Of a stretch of 19,202 bases of DNA, positions 7,808 to 16,308 are shown piece after piece. The notes below the pieces were generated by a model. That model saw only the letters and a program-made list of their open reading frames with translations. It was not told the DNA's origin and made no database searches. The DNA comes from Nonomuraea sp. GTDB taxonomy: Bacteria > Actinomycetota > Actinomycetes > Streptosporangiales > Streptosporangiaceae. The translations under genes were made by a program, and so were the position numbers. Position 1 is the stretch's first letter. Every line of letters starts with the position of its first letter. The stretch spans positions 1-19,202 of the forward strand of contig JABFVJ010000030.1 of assembly GCA_013362835.1 (NCBI GenBank), in the 5' to 3' direction.

Positions 7808-9115
7808 TTAGACGCGGGCGGCGACCGAATCCGCCGTCCCGGCCCCCTCGCTGCGGGACAGCGCCACGTCGCGGGTCTCGCGCATGGTCAGGTAGACGAT
7901 CAGCGAGACGGCGGCGCAGGCGGAGACGTACCAGAAGAAGCCGGACTCGATCTTGTTGCCCTTGAACCACAGGGCCACGTACTCGGCGGTGCCGCCGAAC
8001 AGGGCGTTCGCGATCGCGTACGGCAGCGCCACACCGAGCGCGCGTACGTGCGTCGGGAACAGCTCGGCCTTGACCACCGCGTTGATCGAGGTGTAGCCGG
8101 TGACGATGATCAGCCCGATCAGCGACAGGACGAGCGCGCCCCCGAACCCGCTCGCCCCGCCGAGCGCCGTCATCAGCGGCACGGTCCCCAGCATCGACCC
8201 GATCCCGAACGTGATCAGCAGCGGCCTGCGCCCGATCCGGTCCGACAACGACCCGGCGAGCGGCTGCAGGCACATGAAGATGAACAGCGCGCAGAAGCTG
8301 ACCAGCGTGGCCGTCTCCTTGGCGAGCCCGGCGGTGTTCGACAGGTACTTGGTGAGGTACGTCGTGTACGTGTAGTACGCGACCGTCCCGCCCATGGTCA
8401 GGGCGATGACCAGCAGCGCTTCCCTCTTGTGCTCAAGGAGCTGCTTGATGGTGCCCTTGACCTGGCGCTCCTCCTCCTCGCCGTACGCCTCGGTCTCCAG
8501 CAGGCTGCGGCGCAGGTAGAACACGACGGCGGCGGCCACGGCCCCGACCACGAACGGGATGCGCCAGCCGTAGGAGTTCAGCGCGTCCTTCGACATCGTG
8601 TTCTGCAGGATGATCTGCAGGCCGAGGCCGACGAGCTGGCCGGCGGTCATGGAGACGTACTGGAAGCTGGAGGCGAAGCCGCGACGGCCGCGCGGGGTGG
8701 CCTCGGTGAGGTAGGTGGCGCTGGCGGCGTACTCGCCGCCGACCGACAGGCCCTGGAGCAGGCGCGCGACCACCAGGACCAGCGCGCCGAAGTAGCCCAC
8801 CGACTCGTACGTCGGCGCGATCGCGATCAGCAGCGCGCTCGCCGACATCAGCGTGACGGTGAGCGTGAGCGCCGCCTTGCGGCCACGGCGGTCGGCGTAG
8901 CGGCCGAGCAGCCAGCCGCCGAGCGGGCGCATGAAGAAGCCGACGGCGAAGATGGCCGCGGTGTTGAGCAGTTTGGCCGTGTCGTCCCCGTCAGGGAAGA
9001 AGGACGCGGCGAAGTACACGGCGAAGCTGCTGTAGACGAACCAGTCGTACCACTCGACCATGTTGCCGACCGACCCGCCGACCACTGCCTTCCACGGCAC
9101 GCGCGCTTTGCTCAC
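7808..9115 (-). CDS. MFS transporter of the metabolite:H+ symporter (MHS) family
   Basis: A 435-residue, 12-helix inner-membrane carrier. Features typical of the MHS branch (alpha-ketoglutarate, dicarboxylate, proline/betaine and shikimate symporters) are GNMVEWYDWFVY at 17-28, the loop motif GRYADRRGRK at 71-80 and its repeat SDRIGRR after helix 7. The substrate is probably an organic acid or zwitterion taken up with protons; the exact one cannot be read from sequence. The start is GTG at 9115: AGGAGG lies 6 nt before it, and homology begins at the next residue (SKARVPWK). The longer reading from 9178 lacks such a site. It is the first gene of a four-gene operon with the two-component pair and the LLM oxidoreductase. 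Confidence 0.93.
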   Translation of the reverse strand: MSKARVPWKAVVGGSVGNMVEWYDWFVYSSFAVYFAASFFPDGDDTAKLLNTAAIFAVGFFMRPLGGWLLGRYADRRGRKAALTLTVTLMSASALLIAIAPTYESVGYFGALVLVVARLLQGLSVGGEYAASATYLTEATPRGRRGFASSFQYVSMTAGQLVGLGLQIILQNTMSKDALNSYGWRIPFVVGAVAAAVVFYLRRSLLETEAYGEEEERQVKGTIKQLLEHKREALLVIALTMGGTVAYYTYTTYLTKYLSNTAGLAKETATLVSFCALFIFMCLQPLAGSLSDRIGRRPLLITFGIGSMLGTVPLMTALGGASGFGGALVLSLIGLIIVTGYTSINAVVKAELFPTHVRALGVALPYAIANALFGGTAEYVALWFKGNKIESGFFWYVSACAAVSLIVYLTMRETRDVALSRSEGAGTADSVAARV

Positions 9116-9121
9116 GGAGAA

Positions 9122-9127
9122 CCTCCT
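9122..9127 (-). promoter_or_regulatory. Strong ribosome binding site deciding the carrier start
   Basis: AGGAGG on the minus strand, 6 nt before the GTG at 9115. It is a full match to the Shine-Dalgarno consensus and sets the start of the MFS gene. Confidence 0.8.
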
Positions 9128-9158
9128 GGGGGGAGTAGGTGCAGGCCAGAGCCTCTCC

Positions 9159-9175
9159 CCGGAAGGTTGTTCCGG
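9159..9175. promoter_or_regulatory. Inverted repeat upstream of the carrier/two-component operon
   Basis: CCGGAA-5 nt-TTCCGG, a perfect 6-bp inverted repeat, lies in the 108-bp gap between the kinase-GH6 gene and the carrier gene, 44 bp before the GTG. It could be an operator for the operon's own regulator or a 5' UTR hairpin. The sequence does not decide. Confidence 0.35.
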
Positions 9176-9223
9176 CAAGGTGAAGCGGGTCAGATCTAAC
9201 GTGCGCTTAACATCGGGTTCTTC

Positions 9224-11272
9224 TCACCGCAACGGGGGCACGGCGTTCTTCGCGCGTTCGAGCGCGAGCTCGGGCCACCACTCGCCGCTCGGCGGCGCGA
9301 CCACGCCGCGCTCCGGGTCCTTCTCGCCGTCGGTGCCGCGCCGGCACCTGCCGGTGGAGCTGCCCGCCCGCGCGATCCACAGGAAGGCGTCCGCCAGCTC
9401 CTCGCCGGTCTCGGTCGTGGGCCGCTCGCCGACGCCCCTGCCGGGCGGGTTGCACCAGGTCTGCGGGTCGGAGTACTTCTTCGTCGGCGACCACGACCCC
9501 TTGCCGTTGCGCGCGGTGTCCACCACGAAGTGCGGCAGGTCGCGGCCGGGGTCGGCGTCCTTCGGGCAGGTCGTGCCGCCGGTCCTGCGCATGACGCCGA
9601 TGCAGGCCGACAGCGCCTTGCCGTACTCGACGGACCTGTCGGTGGGGTGGTAGGAGGCGGTGTTGACGAAGAAGCCGTCGGCCTCGCCGACGCCCGCGCC
9701 GATCAGCCGCTGCGCCATGGTCTCGGTGCCCGGGTACAGGTCCTGGCCGCCGTCCAGGTAGACCGCGGTGTTCGGGTGTCCGTCCTTGAGCGACCGTACG
9801 GCCGTGCGCAGGTCCTGGTAGCGCTGCCCGGCCGATCCGGGGAGCGGGCAGTTCGCGGTGCCCGGGAGCTTGACCAGGCTGGACGGCTCCAGGATGACCA
9901 CCGCCCTGTGGCTCCCGATCTGCCGGGCCACCCCCTTGATCCACTCCTGGTACGCCGCCATCCCGGCCGCCCCGCCCGTGGGCAGGCAGTCGCCCCCGCC
10001 CGGCATGTAGTTGACCAGGAACACGGGCACGCCGCCGGCCTCCTCAGCGGCGCTCACCGTGGCGTCCACGGTGGCCCTGACCTCGGGCTGGTTGAGCCGG
10101 ATGGCGTGCGGGACGGCGGCCAGCCGCTCCATGAGCTCCGCGTCCCCGGGCCGGTCCTTCTTCCACAGGACGGCCTGGCGGGCGGCCGCCTTCTCCTTCT
10201 CCGCGTAGAAGGTGACGTTCCCCTCCCGCAGCGGGTTCTTCGCCGGGACGGACCGCGTGACCTTCTGGCCGCCCCCGCCCGTGGAGGCGGCGGGGGTGCC
10301 CTTCGACTGCCACAGGAGCGCCGTGGTGACCCCGGCGGCGGCCACCACGACGGCCGCGCCCGCGGCCAGCACCCTCCTGCGCCGGTTCCCGGCCCGCGTC
10401 GTGCCGTCGCCGGACGGCGTCCCGCCGGTCGGCCCCGCCTCGGGGGAGACGGGGACCGGCGGGGGGAACGAGGTCGAGGCCGTGCTCAGCCGGTCCATGA
10501 GGTCCTGGGCCGTGGGCCGCGACGCCGGGTTCTTGGACAGGGCCGCGACCACCAGGTCCAGCAGCGGCCCCGACAACCCGCGCAGGTCGGGAGGCTCGTT
10601 GACGATGCGCAGGAGCACCGTCGGCATCGAGCCCGACCCGAACGGCGGCAGCCCTCCGGCGGCGTAGGCGACCGTGCACCCCCAGGAGAAGATGTCCGAC
10701 GCGGGCCCCACGTCCGACCCCGACACCTGCTCGGGCGACATGTACGACGGCGTCCCCACGATCGCGCTGCTCATCTCCGCGTCCGCGAGCCGCGCGATGC
10801 CGAAGTCGATGACCTTGGGCCCCACCTGCGACAGCAGCACGTTCGACGGCTTGAGATCCCGGTGCACGACCCCGGCCCCGTGGATCGCGCGCAACGCCAT
10901 GGCCATCGCCGCCGCGAGGCCGTCGAGCGCCGAGCCCTTCAGCGGCCCGGAGTCCCTGACCGCGTCGCCCAGGCTGGGCCCCTCGACGTACTCGGTGACC
11001 AGGTACGCCACGTCCCCCTCGACGTCGGCGTCCAGCACCGGGGCCGTGCAGAACCTGGCGACCCGTTTGGCCGCGTCGACCTCGCGGGCGAAGCGCCTTC
11101 TGAAGTCGGGGTCGGCGCCCATCCTGGCGTGGATGAGCTTGACGGCCACCGGGACGCCCCCGGGATCCTCGCCCAGGTAGACGACGCCCATGCCGCCCTC
11201 GCCCAGCCGACCTAAGAGGGCGTATCGCCCCACTCGCCGCGGATCGCCGTCCCTCAACGCCTCCAAGGTCAT
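9224..11272 (-). CDS. Transmembrane Ser/Thr protein kinase fused to a glycoside hydrolase family 6 domain
   Basis: A 682-residue fusion. Residues ~16-262 are a Hanks-type kinase with all key parts: glycine loop GEGGMG (24-29), K45, HRDLKPSN with catalytic D139, DFG (156-158) and the SPE motif at 179-181. A Pro-rich linker leads to a basic stop RRRR (297-300) and one transmembrane helix (~301-321). Outside the membrane, ~345-680 matches GH6 cellulases: ARQAVLW, the Y422-to-C429 loop with acid D428, VVILEP, AVYLDGG, ADGFFVN, HFVVDTARNG with D585, WCNPPGRGVG, and a closing EWWPELALERAKNA. Two signature residues differ: R of PxRDC is G427, and D of EPD is S464. It may therefore bind glucan without cleaving it. 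The start has a leaderless-type promoter. A kinase that senses a beta-glucan or wall polymer is my inference. Confidence 0.92.
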   Translation of the reverse strand: MTLEALRDGDPRRVGRYALLGRLGEGGMGVVYLGEDPGGVPVAVKLIHARMGADPDFRRRFAREVDAAKRVARFCTAPVLDADVEGDVAYLVTEYVEGPSLGDAVRDSGPLKGSALDGLAAAMAMALRAIHGAGVVHRDLKPSNVLLSQVGPKVIDFGIARLADAEMSSAIVGTPSYMSPEQVSGSDVGPASDIFSWGCTVAYAAGGLPPFGSGSMPTVLLRIVNEPPDLRGLSGPLLDLVVAALSKNPASRPTAQDLMDRLSTASTSFPPPVPVSPEAGPTGGTPSGDGTTRAGNRRRRVLAAGAAVVVAAAGVTTALLWQSKGTPAASTGGGGQKVTRSVPAKNPLREGNVTFYAEKEKAAARQAVLWKKDRPGDAELMERLAAVPHAIRLNQPEVRATVDATVSAAEEAGGVPVFLVNYMPGGGDCLPTGGAAGMAAYQEWIKGVARQIGSHRAVVILEPSSLVKLPGTANCPLPGSAGQRYQDLRTAVRSLKDGHPNTAVYLDGGQDLYPGTETMAQRLIGAGVGEADGFFVNTASYHPTDRSVEYGKALSACIGVMRRTGGTTCPKDADPGRDLPHFVVDTARNGKGSWSPTKKYSDPQTWCNPPGRGVGERPTTETGEELADAFLWIARAGSSTGRCRRGTDGEKDPERGVVAPPSGEWWPELALERAKNAVPPLR

Positions 11273-11280
11273 AATTCGTC

Positions 11281-11309
11281 AGGTTAGCCGCCGGGGGCTA
11301 CACCGTCAG
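11281..11309 (-). promoter_or_regulatory. Promoter of the kinase-GH6 gene
   Basis: On the minus strand, CTGACG (11304-11309) and TAACCT (11281-11286) are separated by 17 nt, a good -35/-10 pair. The -10 ends 8 nt before the ATG at 11272, which lacks a Shine-Dalgarno sequence, so a leaderless message is likely. The -35 lies inside the last codons of the GNAT gene. Confidence 0.45.
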
Positions 11310-12272
11310 CCGCCACTCGATCCATTCGTCGAGGAGCTCGAACCCCATGGCCTCGTTGATGGCCAGCATGTGGGCGTTGGACGTGGCGTTCCAGGTGATG
11401 ATCCGCTCCAGGTGCGGCTCGCTCTCGCGCAGCCACAGCAGGTTGTCGATCTTGAGCAGCAGGCCGAGGCGGTGGCCGCGGTGCTCGCGCAGGACGGTCG
11501 TGTCGGTCTGGTGCCCCCACCCGTTCGACCGGTCGGCCGCGAGGCAGATCCGGGTGAAGCCGGCGGGCGCGCCGTCGGAGTCACGTCTGGCGATCATGGT
11601 GTAGCTGGTCTGGCCGCCGAGGGAGATGCTCTCCTCGCCCGCGCGCAGGCGGTCGGCGTCGTAGACCGCGTCCTCGACGGAGGCGTCGCGGGGGGCGTCG
11701 TTCATGCCGCCCATCAGCGTGGCCAGGTCGCCCAGCAGCTCCGGGGCCGCCGGGCCCTGGAAACGCTCCAGATGGTAGCCCTCGACCTCGGGCCGCATGG
11801 CCCTGAGCGCGGACCAGTCGGCCGTGCGCAGGTCGAGCGTGCGGCGGGCCTCCCTCAGTGCCACCTGCATGCCGTGGGAACGGGCGAAACGGGCGCCGAT
11901 CCCCGTCTCGGGCGTCTCGGAGAGCAGCAGCGACCGGCCGTTGGCCCGCAACCGGCCCAGGGCGTGCTCGAACAGCTCGCCGCCGAGGCCGCGGCCGCGC
12001 AGCTCGGGGCGGACCACGAGCGGGAAGAGCCAGCCCATGCGGGGGTTGTCGTGCTGGGGGAGCGCGAGGCCGTAGCCGCCGATCACCTTGCCGCCGTCGG
12101 TCATGACCCAGGTCTCGACGCGGTCGTCGCCGCCGCGGGTGCCGAGGATGACGCCGAAGCGGGCGAGCGAGAACGTCGGGCCGGGCTCGTGCGTGTAGCC
12201 CGCCAGGTACGTGTCGTGCAGGCCGGTCAGCAGCTCGCCCGGCCGGTCGAGGTCGATGGGCTGGATTCGCAT
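11298..12272 (-). CDS. Tandem-domain GNAT acetyltransferase
   Basis: A 324-residue protein with two GNAT folds. The first spans ~1-150 and has an acetyl-CoA motif in VVRPELRGRGLGGEL (87-100). The second spans ~165-324 with REHRGHRLGLLLK and ends in a typical ITWNATSNAHMLAINEAMGF segment. Two-domain proteins of this kind are common in actinomycetes and their acceptor is usually unknown; one domain may be only structural. The ATG at 12272 (MRIQPIDL) puts the first beta strand at the start. An in-frame ATG at 12290 adds six residues and cannot be excluded. A TAAATT -10-like box lies at 12312-12317. The kinase gene begins 25 nt after its stop. Confidence 0.88.
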   Translation of the reverse strand: MRIQPIDLDRPGELLTGLHDTYLAGYTHEPGPTFSLARFGVILGTRGGDDRVETWVMTDGGKVIGGYGLALPQHDNPRMGWLFPLVVRPELRGRGLGGELFEHALGRLRANGRSLLLSETPETGIGARFARSHGMQVALREARRTLDLRTADWSALRAMRPEVEGYHLERFQGPAAPELLGDLATLMGGMNDAPRDASVEDAVYDADRLRAGEESISLGGQTSYTMIARRDSDGAPAGFTRICLAADRSNGWGHQTDTTVLREHRGHRLGLLLKIDNLLWLRESEPHLERIITWNATSNAHMLAINEAMGFELLDEWIEWRLTV

Positions 12273-12342
12273 CAGCCCAGCAAACCGCATGCGTGCCGAC
12301 CAGGGCGAACGAATTTACCGCCGATGGCTCTCGCCGGCCGCG

Positions 12343-12588
12343 TTACTGCCGGTAGTTCTCGACCTCGCCGGCCGGGCGGACGGCGGCGGCGTCGGGGTCC
12401 TCGCCCGCGCCGCGCCTGGCCCGGCGCTGCCTGAGCAGGTCCCAGCACTGGTCGAGCGCCACTTCCAGCTCCTTGATCCGCGCGTTCTCCGCGTCGGAGG
12501 TCACCTCGCCCGTCGTCAGCTTGCCGCGAAGCTCGTGCTCCTCGGTGACCAGAGCGCTGATCCTGGTGAGAATCTCGTCGTCCCGCAT
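12343..12588 (-). CDS. DUF2630 family protein
   Basis: An 81-residue acidic helical protein that fits DUF2630 closely: MRDDEILTRISALVTEEHELR, the ELEVALDQCWDLLRQRRARR helix at about 40-60, and a closing GEVENYRQ. The family is widespread in actinobacteria and uncharacterised; the pattern suggests a short coiled coil. The ATG at 12588 matches the usual family length. The upstream ATG at 12621 would overlap the divergent promoter and lacks homology. A TAGAGT box 7 nt before the ATG suggests a leaderless transcript. Confidence 0.9.
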   Translation of the reverse strand: MRDDEILTRISALVTEEHELRGKLTTGEVTSDAENARIKELEVALDQCWDLLRQRRARRGAGEDPDAAAVRPAGEVENYRQ

Positions 12589-12595
12589 GCCCAAG

Positions 12596-12619
12596 ACTCT
12601 AACGACTGCGTGATAGAAC
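12596..12619. promoter_or_regulatory. Compact divergent promoter pair between DUF2630 and ddaH
   Basis: The two start codons are only 38 bp apart. On the minus strand TAGAGT (12596-12601) ends 7 nt before the DUF2630 ATG. On the plus strand TAGAAC (12614-12619) ends 7 nt before the ddaH ATG. Neither gene has a Shine-Dalgarno sequence. Both look leaderless, and each promoter's upstream part would overlap the other gene's start region. The -35 elements are not clear. Confidence 0.4.
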
Positions 12620-12626
12620 ACGCCCT

Positions 12627-13373
12627 ATGTCTGGTATCGCGCTGGTAAGGAAGCCCGGCCCCCGGATCTCCGAGGGCATCGTCACGCACATCCCGCGCGA
12701 ACCCGTGGATCACGAAAGAGCACGTCGCCAGCATGACGCCTACGTCGAGGCCCTTGCCGCGGCCGGCTGGCGGCCCGTGTACGCCGATCCCGCCGACGAC
12801 CTGCCCGACGCGCCGTTCGTGGAGGACGCCGTGGTGGTGTCGGGGCGGCTCGCCGTACTGACCCGGCCGGGCGCGCCGGAGCGGCGGCCGGAGGTGGAGT
12901 CCGTCGAGCGCGCCGTACGGGACCTCGGGCTGAAGGCGGTCAGGATCGCCCGCCCCGGCACGCTCGACGGCGGCGACGTGCTGCAGGTCGGCCCCACCGT
13001 GTACGTCGGCAGGTCGGCCCGCACCAACGACGAGGGCGTCGCCCAGCTCGCCGCCCTGCTGCCCGAGCGCCAGGTCGTGCCCGTGGGCCTGCGCGGCGTG
13101 CTGCACCTGAAGTCGGCGGTGACGGCCCTGCCCGACGGGACGCTCATCGGCGACCCGGCGTGCGTGGACCTGCCGGACCTGCTGACGCCCCCGGAGGAGT
13201 CCGGGGCGCACGTGGTGCCGCTCGGCGGCGACCGCGTCCTGCTCGCCGCCTCCGCCCCGAGGACCGCCGCCCTGCTCGAACAGCGCGGACTGACGGTGAC
13301 AAGAGTGGATATCTCAGAATTCGAACGCCTGGAAGGCTGCGTCACCTGCCTCAGCGTGCTCATCCCCGGGTGA
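12627..13373 (+). CDS. ddaH: Dimethylargininase (N(omega),N(omega)-dimethylarginine dimethylaminohydrolase)
   Basis: A 248-residue enzyme of the amidinotransferase (GME) fold that hydrolyses methylated arginines to citrulline and methylamines in the cytoplasm. Visible family blocks are LVRKPGPRISEGIVTHIPRE at the N-terminus, FVEDAVVV with E66/D67, GTLDGGDVL (111-119), HLKSAVT with catalytic H160, and LEGCVTCLSVLI, in which C241 aligns with the nucleophile. It could instead act on another guanidino compound, because close relatives include arginine deiminase-like enzymes, but the GCVTCLS ending favours dimethylargininase. No ribosome site precedes the ATG. A hairpin starts 1 nt past the stop. 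Confidence 0.9.
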   Translation: MSGIALVRKPGPRISEGIVTHIPREPVDHERARRQHDAYVEALAAAGWRPVYADPADDLPDAPFVEDAVVVSGRLAVLTRPGAPERRPEVESVERAVRDLGLKAVRIARPGTLDGGDVLQVGPTVYVGRSARTNDEGVAQLAALLPERQVVPVGLRGVLHLKSAVTALPDGTLIGDPACVDLPDLLTPPEESGAHVVPLGGDRVLLAASAPRTAALLEQRGLTVTRVDISEFERLEGCVTCLSVLIPG

Positions 13374-13374
13374 C

Positions 13375-13389
13375 GCCGGAATTTCCGGC
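13375..13389 (+). terminator. Hairpin after ddaH
   Basis: GCCGGA-ATT-TCCGGC begins directly after the ddaH stop codon. The stem is 6 bp, GC-rich, and followed by C-rich sequence rather than Us, so it is only a probable terminator. Confidence 0.45.
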
Positions 13390-13408
13390 CCCCCACCAGG
13401 CGTTTTCC

Positions 13409-13418
13409 CCACCGGTGG
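13409..13418. repeat. 10-bp perfect palindrome upstream of the leuA leader
   Basis: CCACCGGTGG lies about 55 bp before the candidate -10 of the leu leader. It may be a repressor or activator site, but 10-bp palindromes arise easily at this GC content. Confidence 0.2.
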
Positions 13419-13472
13419 ACCGAACGGCTCTCATGATGTGAGATCAGGGGCGGCGTATCCCGAGACGTCTGG

Positions 13473-13478
13473 TAGCGT
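13473..13478 (+). promoter_or_regulatory. Candidate -10 box of the leuA leader transcript
   Basis: TAGCGT fits TAnnnT and ends 7 nt before the leader peptide ATG at 13486. There is no ribosome site before that ATG, so the leader is probably translated from a leaderless message. No clear -35 was found. Confidence 0.45.
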
Positions 13479-13485
13479 GCTTGGC

Positions 13486-13530
13486 ATGCTGCGTGGGCTG
13501 CTTCTTAGCTGCCGCGGCGAGGGCCTGTAA
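13486..13530 (+). CDS. Leucine-rich leader peptide of leuA
   Basis: A 14-residue reading frame, MLRGLLLSCRGEGL, ends at TAA 75 nt before the leuA start. Five of the 14 residues are leucine, three of them consecutive (CTG CTT CTT at 13498-13506). CTT is rare in the neighbouring genes, which would strengthen a pause when charged leucine tRNA is short. Leader peptides with leucine codons have been predicted upstream of actinobacterial leuA. The mutually exclusive RNA pairings downstream support the same role here. Confidence 0.75.
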   Translation: MLRGLLLSCRGEGL

Positions 13531-15312
<1,782 letters not shown>

Positions 15313-15322
15313 CGCATTCGAA

Positions 15323-15358
15323 AAAAGGGCAGGGACGCGCACGCGCCCCTGCCCTTTT
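15323..15358. terminator. Strong bidirectional terminator after leuA
   Basis: A perfect 12-bp stem AAAAGGGCAGGG (15323-15334) with CCCTGCCCTTTT (15347-15358), starting 10 nt past the leuA stop. The A-run and T-run make it a classic intrinsic terminator in either direction. Confidence 0.9.
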
Positions 15359-15412
15359 CCGTTGTGACGGGAGTGATGTGTGGCCGCGGGAAACACCGGC
15401 CTTTCCTGATCG

Positions 15413-15436
15413 CTCATTGTAATGAGTTGACTACGG
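15413..15436 (+). promoter_or_regulatory. Palindrome plus shared 10-mer upstream of the first secreted protein gene
   Basis: CTCATT-GT-AATGAG (15413-15426) is a perfect inverted repeat directly abutting TTGACTACGG (15427-15436). The same 10-mer occurs upstream of the related gene at 16460 (16390-16399), at a similar distance from the start (62 and 70 nt). In the second gene the TACGG part serves as a plausible -10; here no good -35 was found. The palindrome may be an operator. Confidence 0.4.
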
Positions 15437-15488
15437 AAAGTATTCATAGGGAGTTCGTTCTTCGCTCTCCCCGTGAAGGAGCACAAGC

Positions 15489-16253
15489 ATGCGTCTGACG
15501 CGCGCTTCCCTCGCCGCTCTCGCCTTTCTGCTGCTGCCGGCCCACGCCGCGCCCGCCCAGGCCGCGCCGCCCGGCGCTCCCGGAGGCGGATGCCTGGCGG
15601 AGGGGCAGGTCGGCAGCTACCTGTCCAAGGAGGGCAGCGCGACGGCCACGTTCTCCGGCGAGTTCCTCGACGGGCTCAGGCGGGCGGGCGTCAGGTTCGA
15701 GGCGCTCGACCCCATCGTGCTCGGCGACGGCGGCAGGACGGCCTGGATGCCGATCGGCGAGCGCTACGACAACATCGAGACGCCCAGCGGCCGGGTCTGC
15801 TACCCCGGCGGGTTCCGCTTCACCAAGGAGGCCACGGGGGCGACGTACGAGATCGACACCTTCTGGGTGCTCTTCGCCGCCAGGGGCGACAGCAAGTTCC
15901 TCGCGACCCCCACGTTCGACGGCGGTCCGCGTCCCGGCGGGGAGTTGACCATGGTCAACTTCAGCGTCCCGCAGGCCCTCATGCCGGGGAACTTCGTCCC
16001 GCACAACGGCGGCGTCGGCCCGCTCAAGGTGATCATGTCCATGGACCCGGCCTGGGTCGACGACCTCAACAGCGAACTGGGGACCACGTTCTATGACGGC
16101 ATGCACTGGTGTGACCTGGACATCGCCTGGCGCGGCGCGCCGACCAGGCCCATCCCGTCGGGCACCTCGCTCGGGATGCTGGGGCTGAAGGTGATGGCCA
16201 ACGCGATCAGGGGCGGCTCCGGCCTGCCCTTCCCGGGCTCCGGCCTGTTCTAG
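15489..16253 (+). CDS. Secreted protein of unknown function, paralog of the protein at 16460-17128
   Basis: A 254-residue exported protein. A Sec signal peptide is clear (basic MRLTR, hydrophobic core to ~18, cleavage near AQA at 23-25). The mature part is rich in Gly and predicted beta strands. It carries the pattern FLDGLRRAGVRFEALDP ... WMPIG ... RVCYPGGFRF, seen again in the next gene. C35 and C104 match the two cysteines of the paralog, suggesting one disulfide; C208 is extra. The overall order (GV..DP, M-P-I-G, Y-P-G-G, a late Asn-Asp repeat) loosely recalls HtaA-like secreted beta proteins, but I would not assign a function. GAAGGAG lies 7 nt before the ATG. The gene stands between two strong terminators, so it is probably transcribed alone. 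Confidence 0.85.
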   Translation: MRLTRASLAALAFLLLPAHAAPAQAAPPGAPGGGCLAEGQVGSYLSKEGSATATFSGEFLDGLRRAGVRFEALDPIVLGDGGRTAWMPIGERYDNIETPSGRVCYPGGFRFTKEATGATYEIDTFWVLFAARGDSKFLATPTFDGGPRPGGELTMVNFSVPQALMPGNFVPHNGGVGPLKVIMSMDPAWVDDLNSELGTTFYDGMHWCDLDIAWRGAPTRPIPSGTSLGMLGLKVMANAIRGGSGLPFPGSGLF

Positions 16254-16260
16254 CCGCGAC

Positions 16261-16303
16261 CGCCGGCACAGGCGCCTTCCCTTGGAGGGCGCCTGTTCCG
16301 GCG
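16261..16303 (+). terminator. Long hairpin terminator after the first secreted protein gene
   Basis: A 13-bp stem (16268-16280 with 16284-16296, one wobble pair) has a 3-nt loop. It is extended outward, across one mismatch, by six more pairs (16261-16266 with 16298-16303). It begins 7 nt after the stop codon. No U-tract follows, but its stability supports termination. Confidence 0.7.
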
Positions 16304-16308
16304 TGTGT

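Noticed and set aside
5811..8273. 820-residue minus-strand frame that would extend the histidine kinase upstream
   Set aside because: The first ~380 residues are out-of-frame read-through of the carrier and regulator genes. True kinase homology begins at the GTG at 7136.
7220..9199. 659-residue plus-strand frame opposite the regulator and carrier
   Set aside because: Low-complexity antisense shadow; the minus-strand genes have clear motifs.
15427..15455. TTGACT at 15427 as a -35 element with a normal -10
   Set aside because: No TAnnnT box lies 16-18 nt downstream, so I list the 10-mer only as a shared motif.
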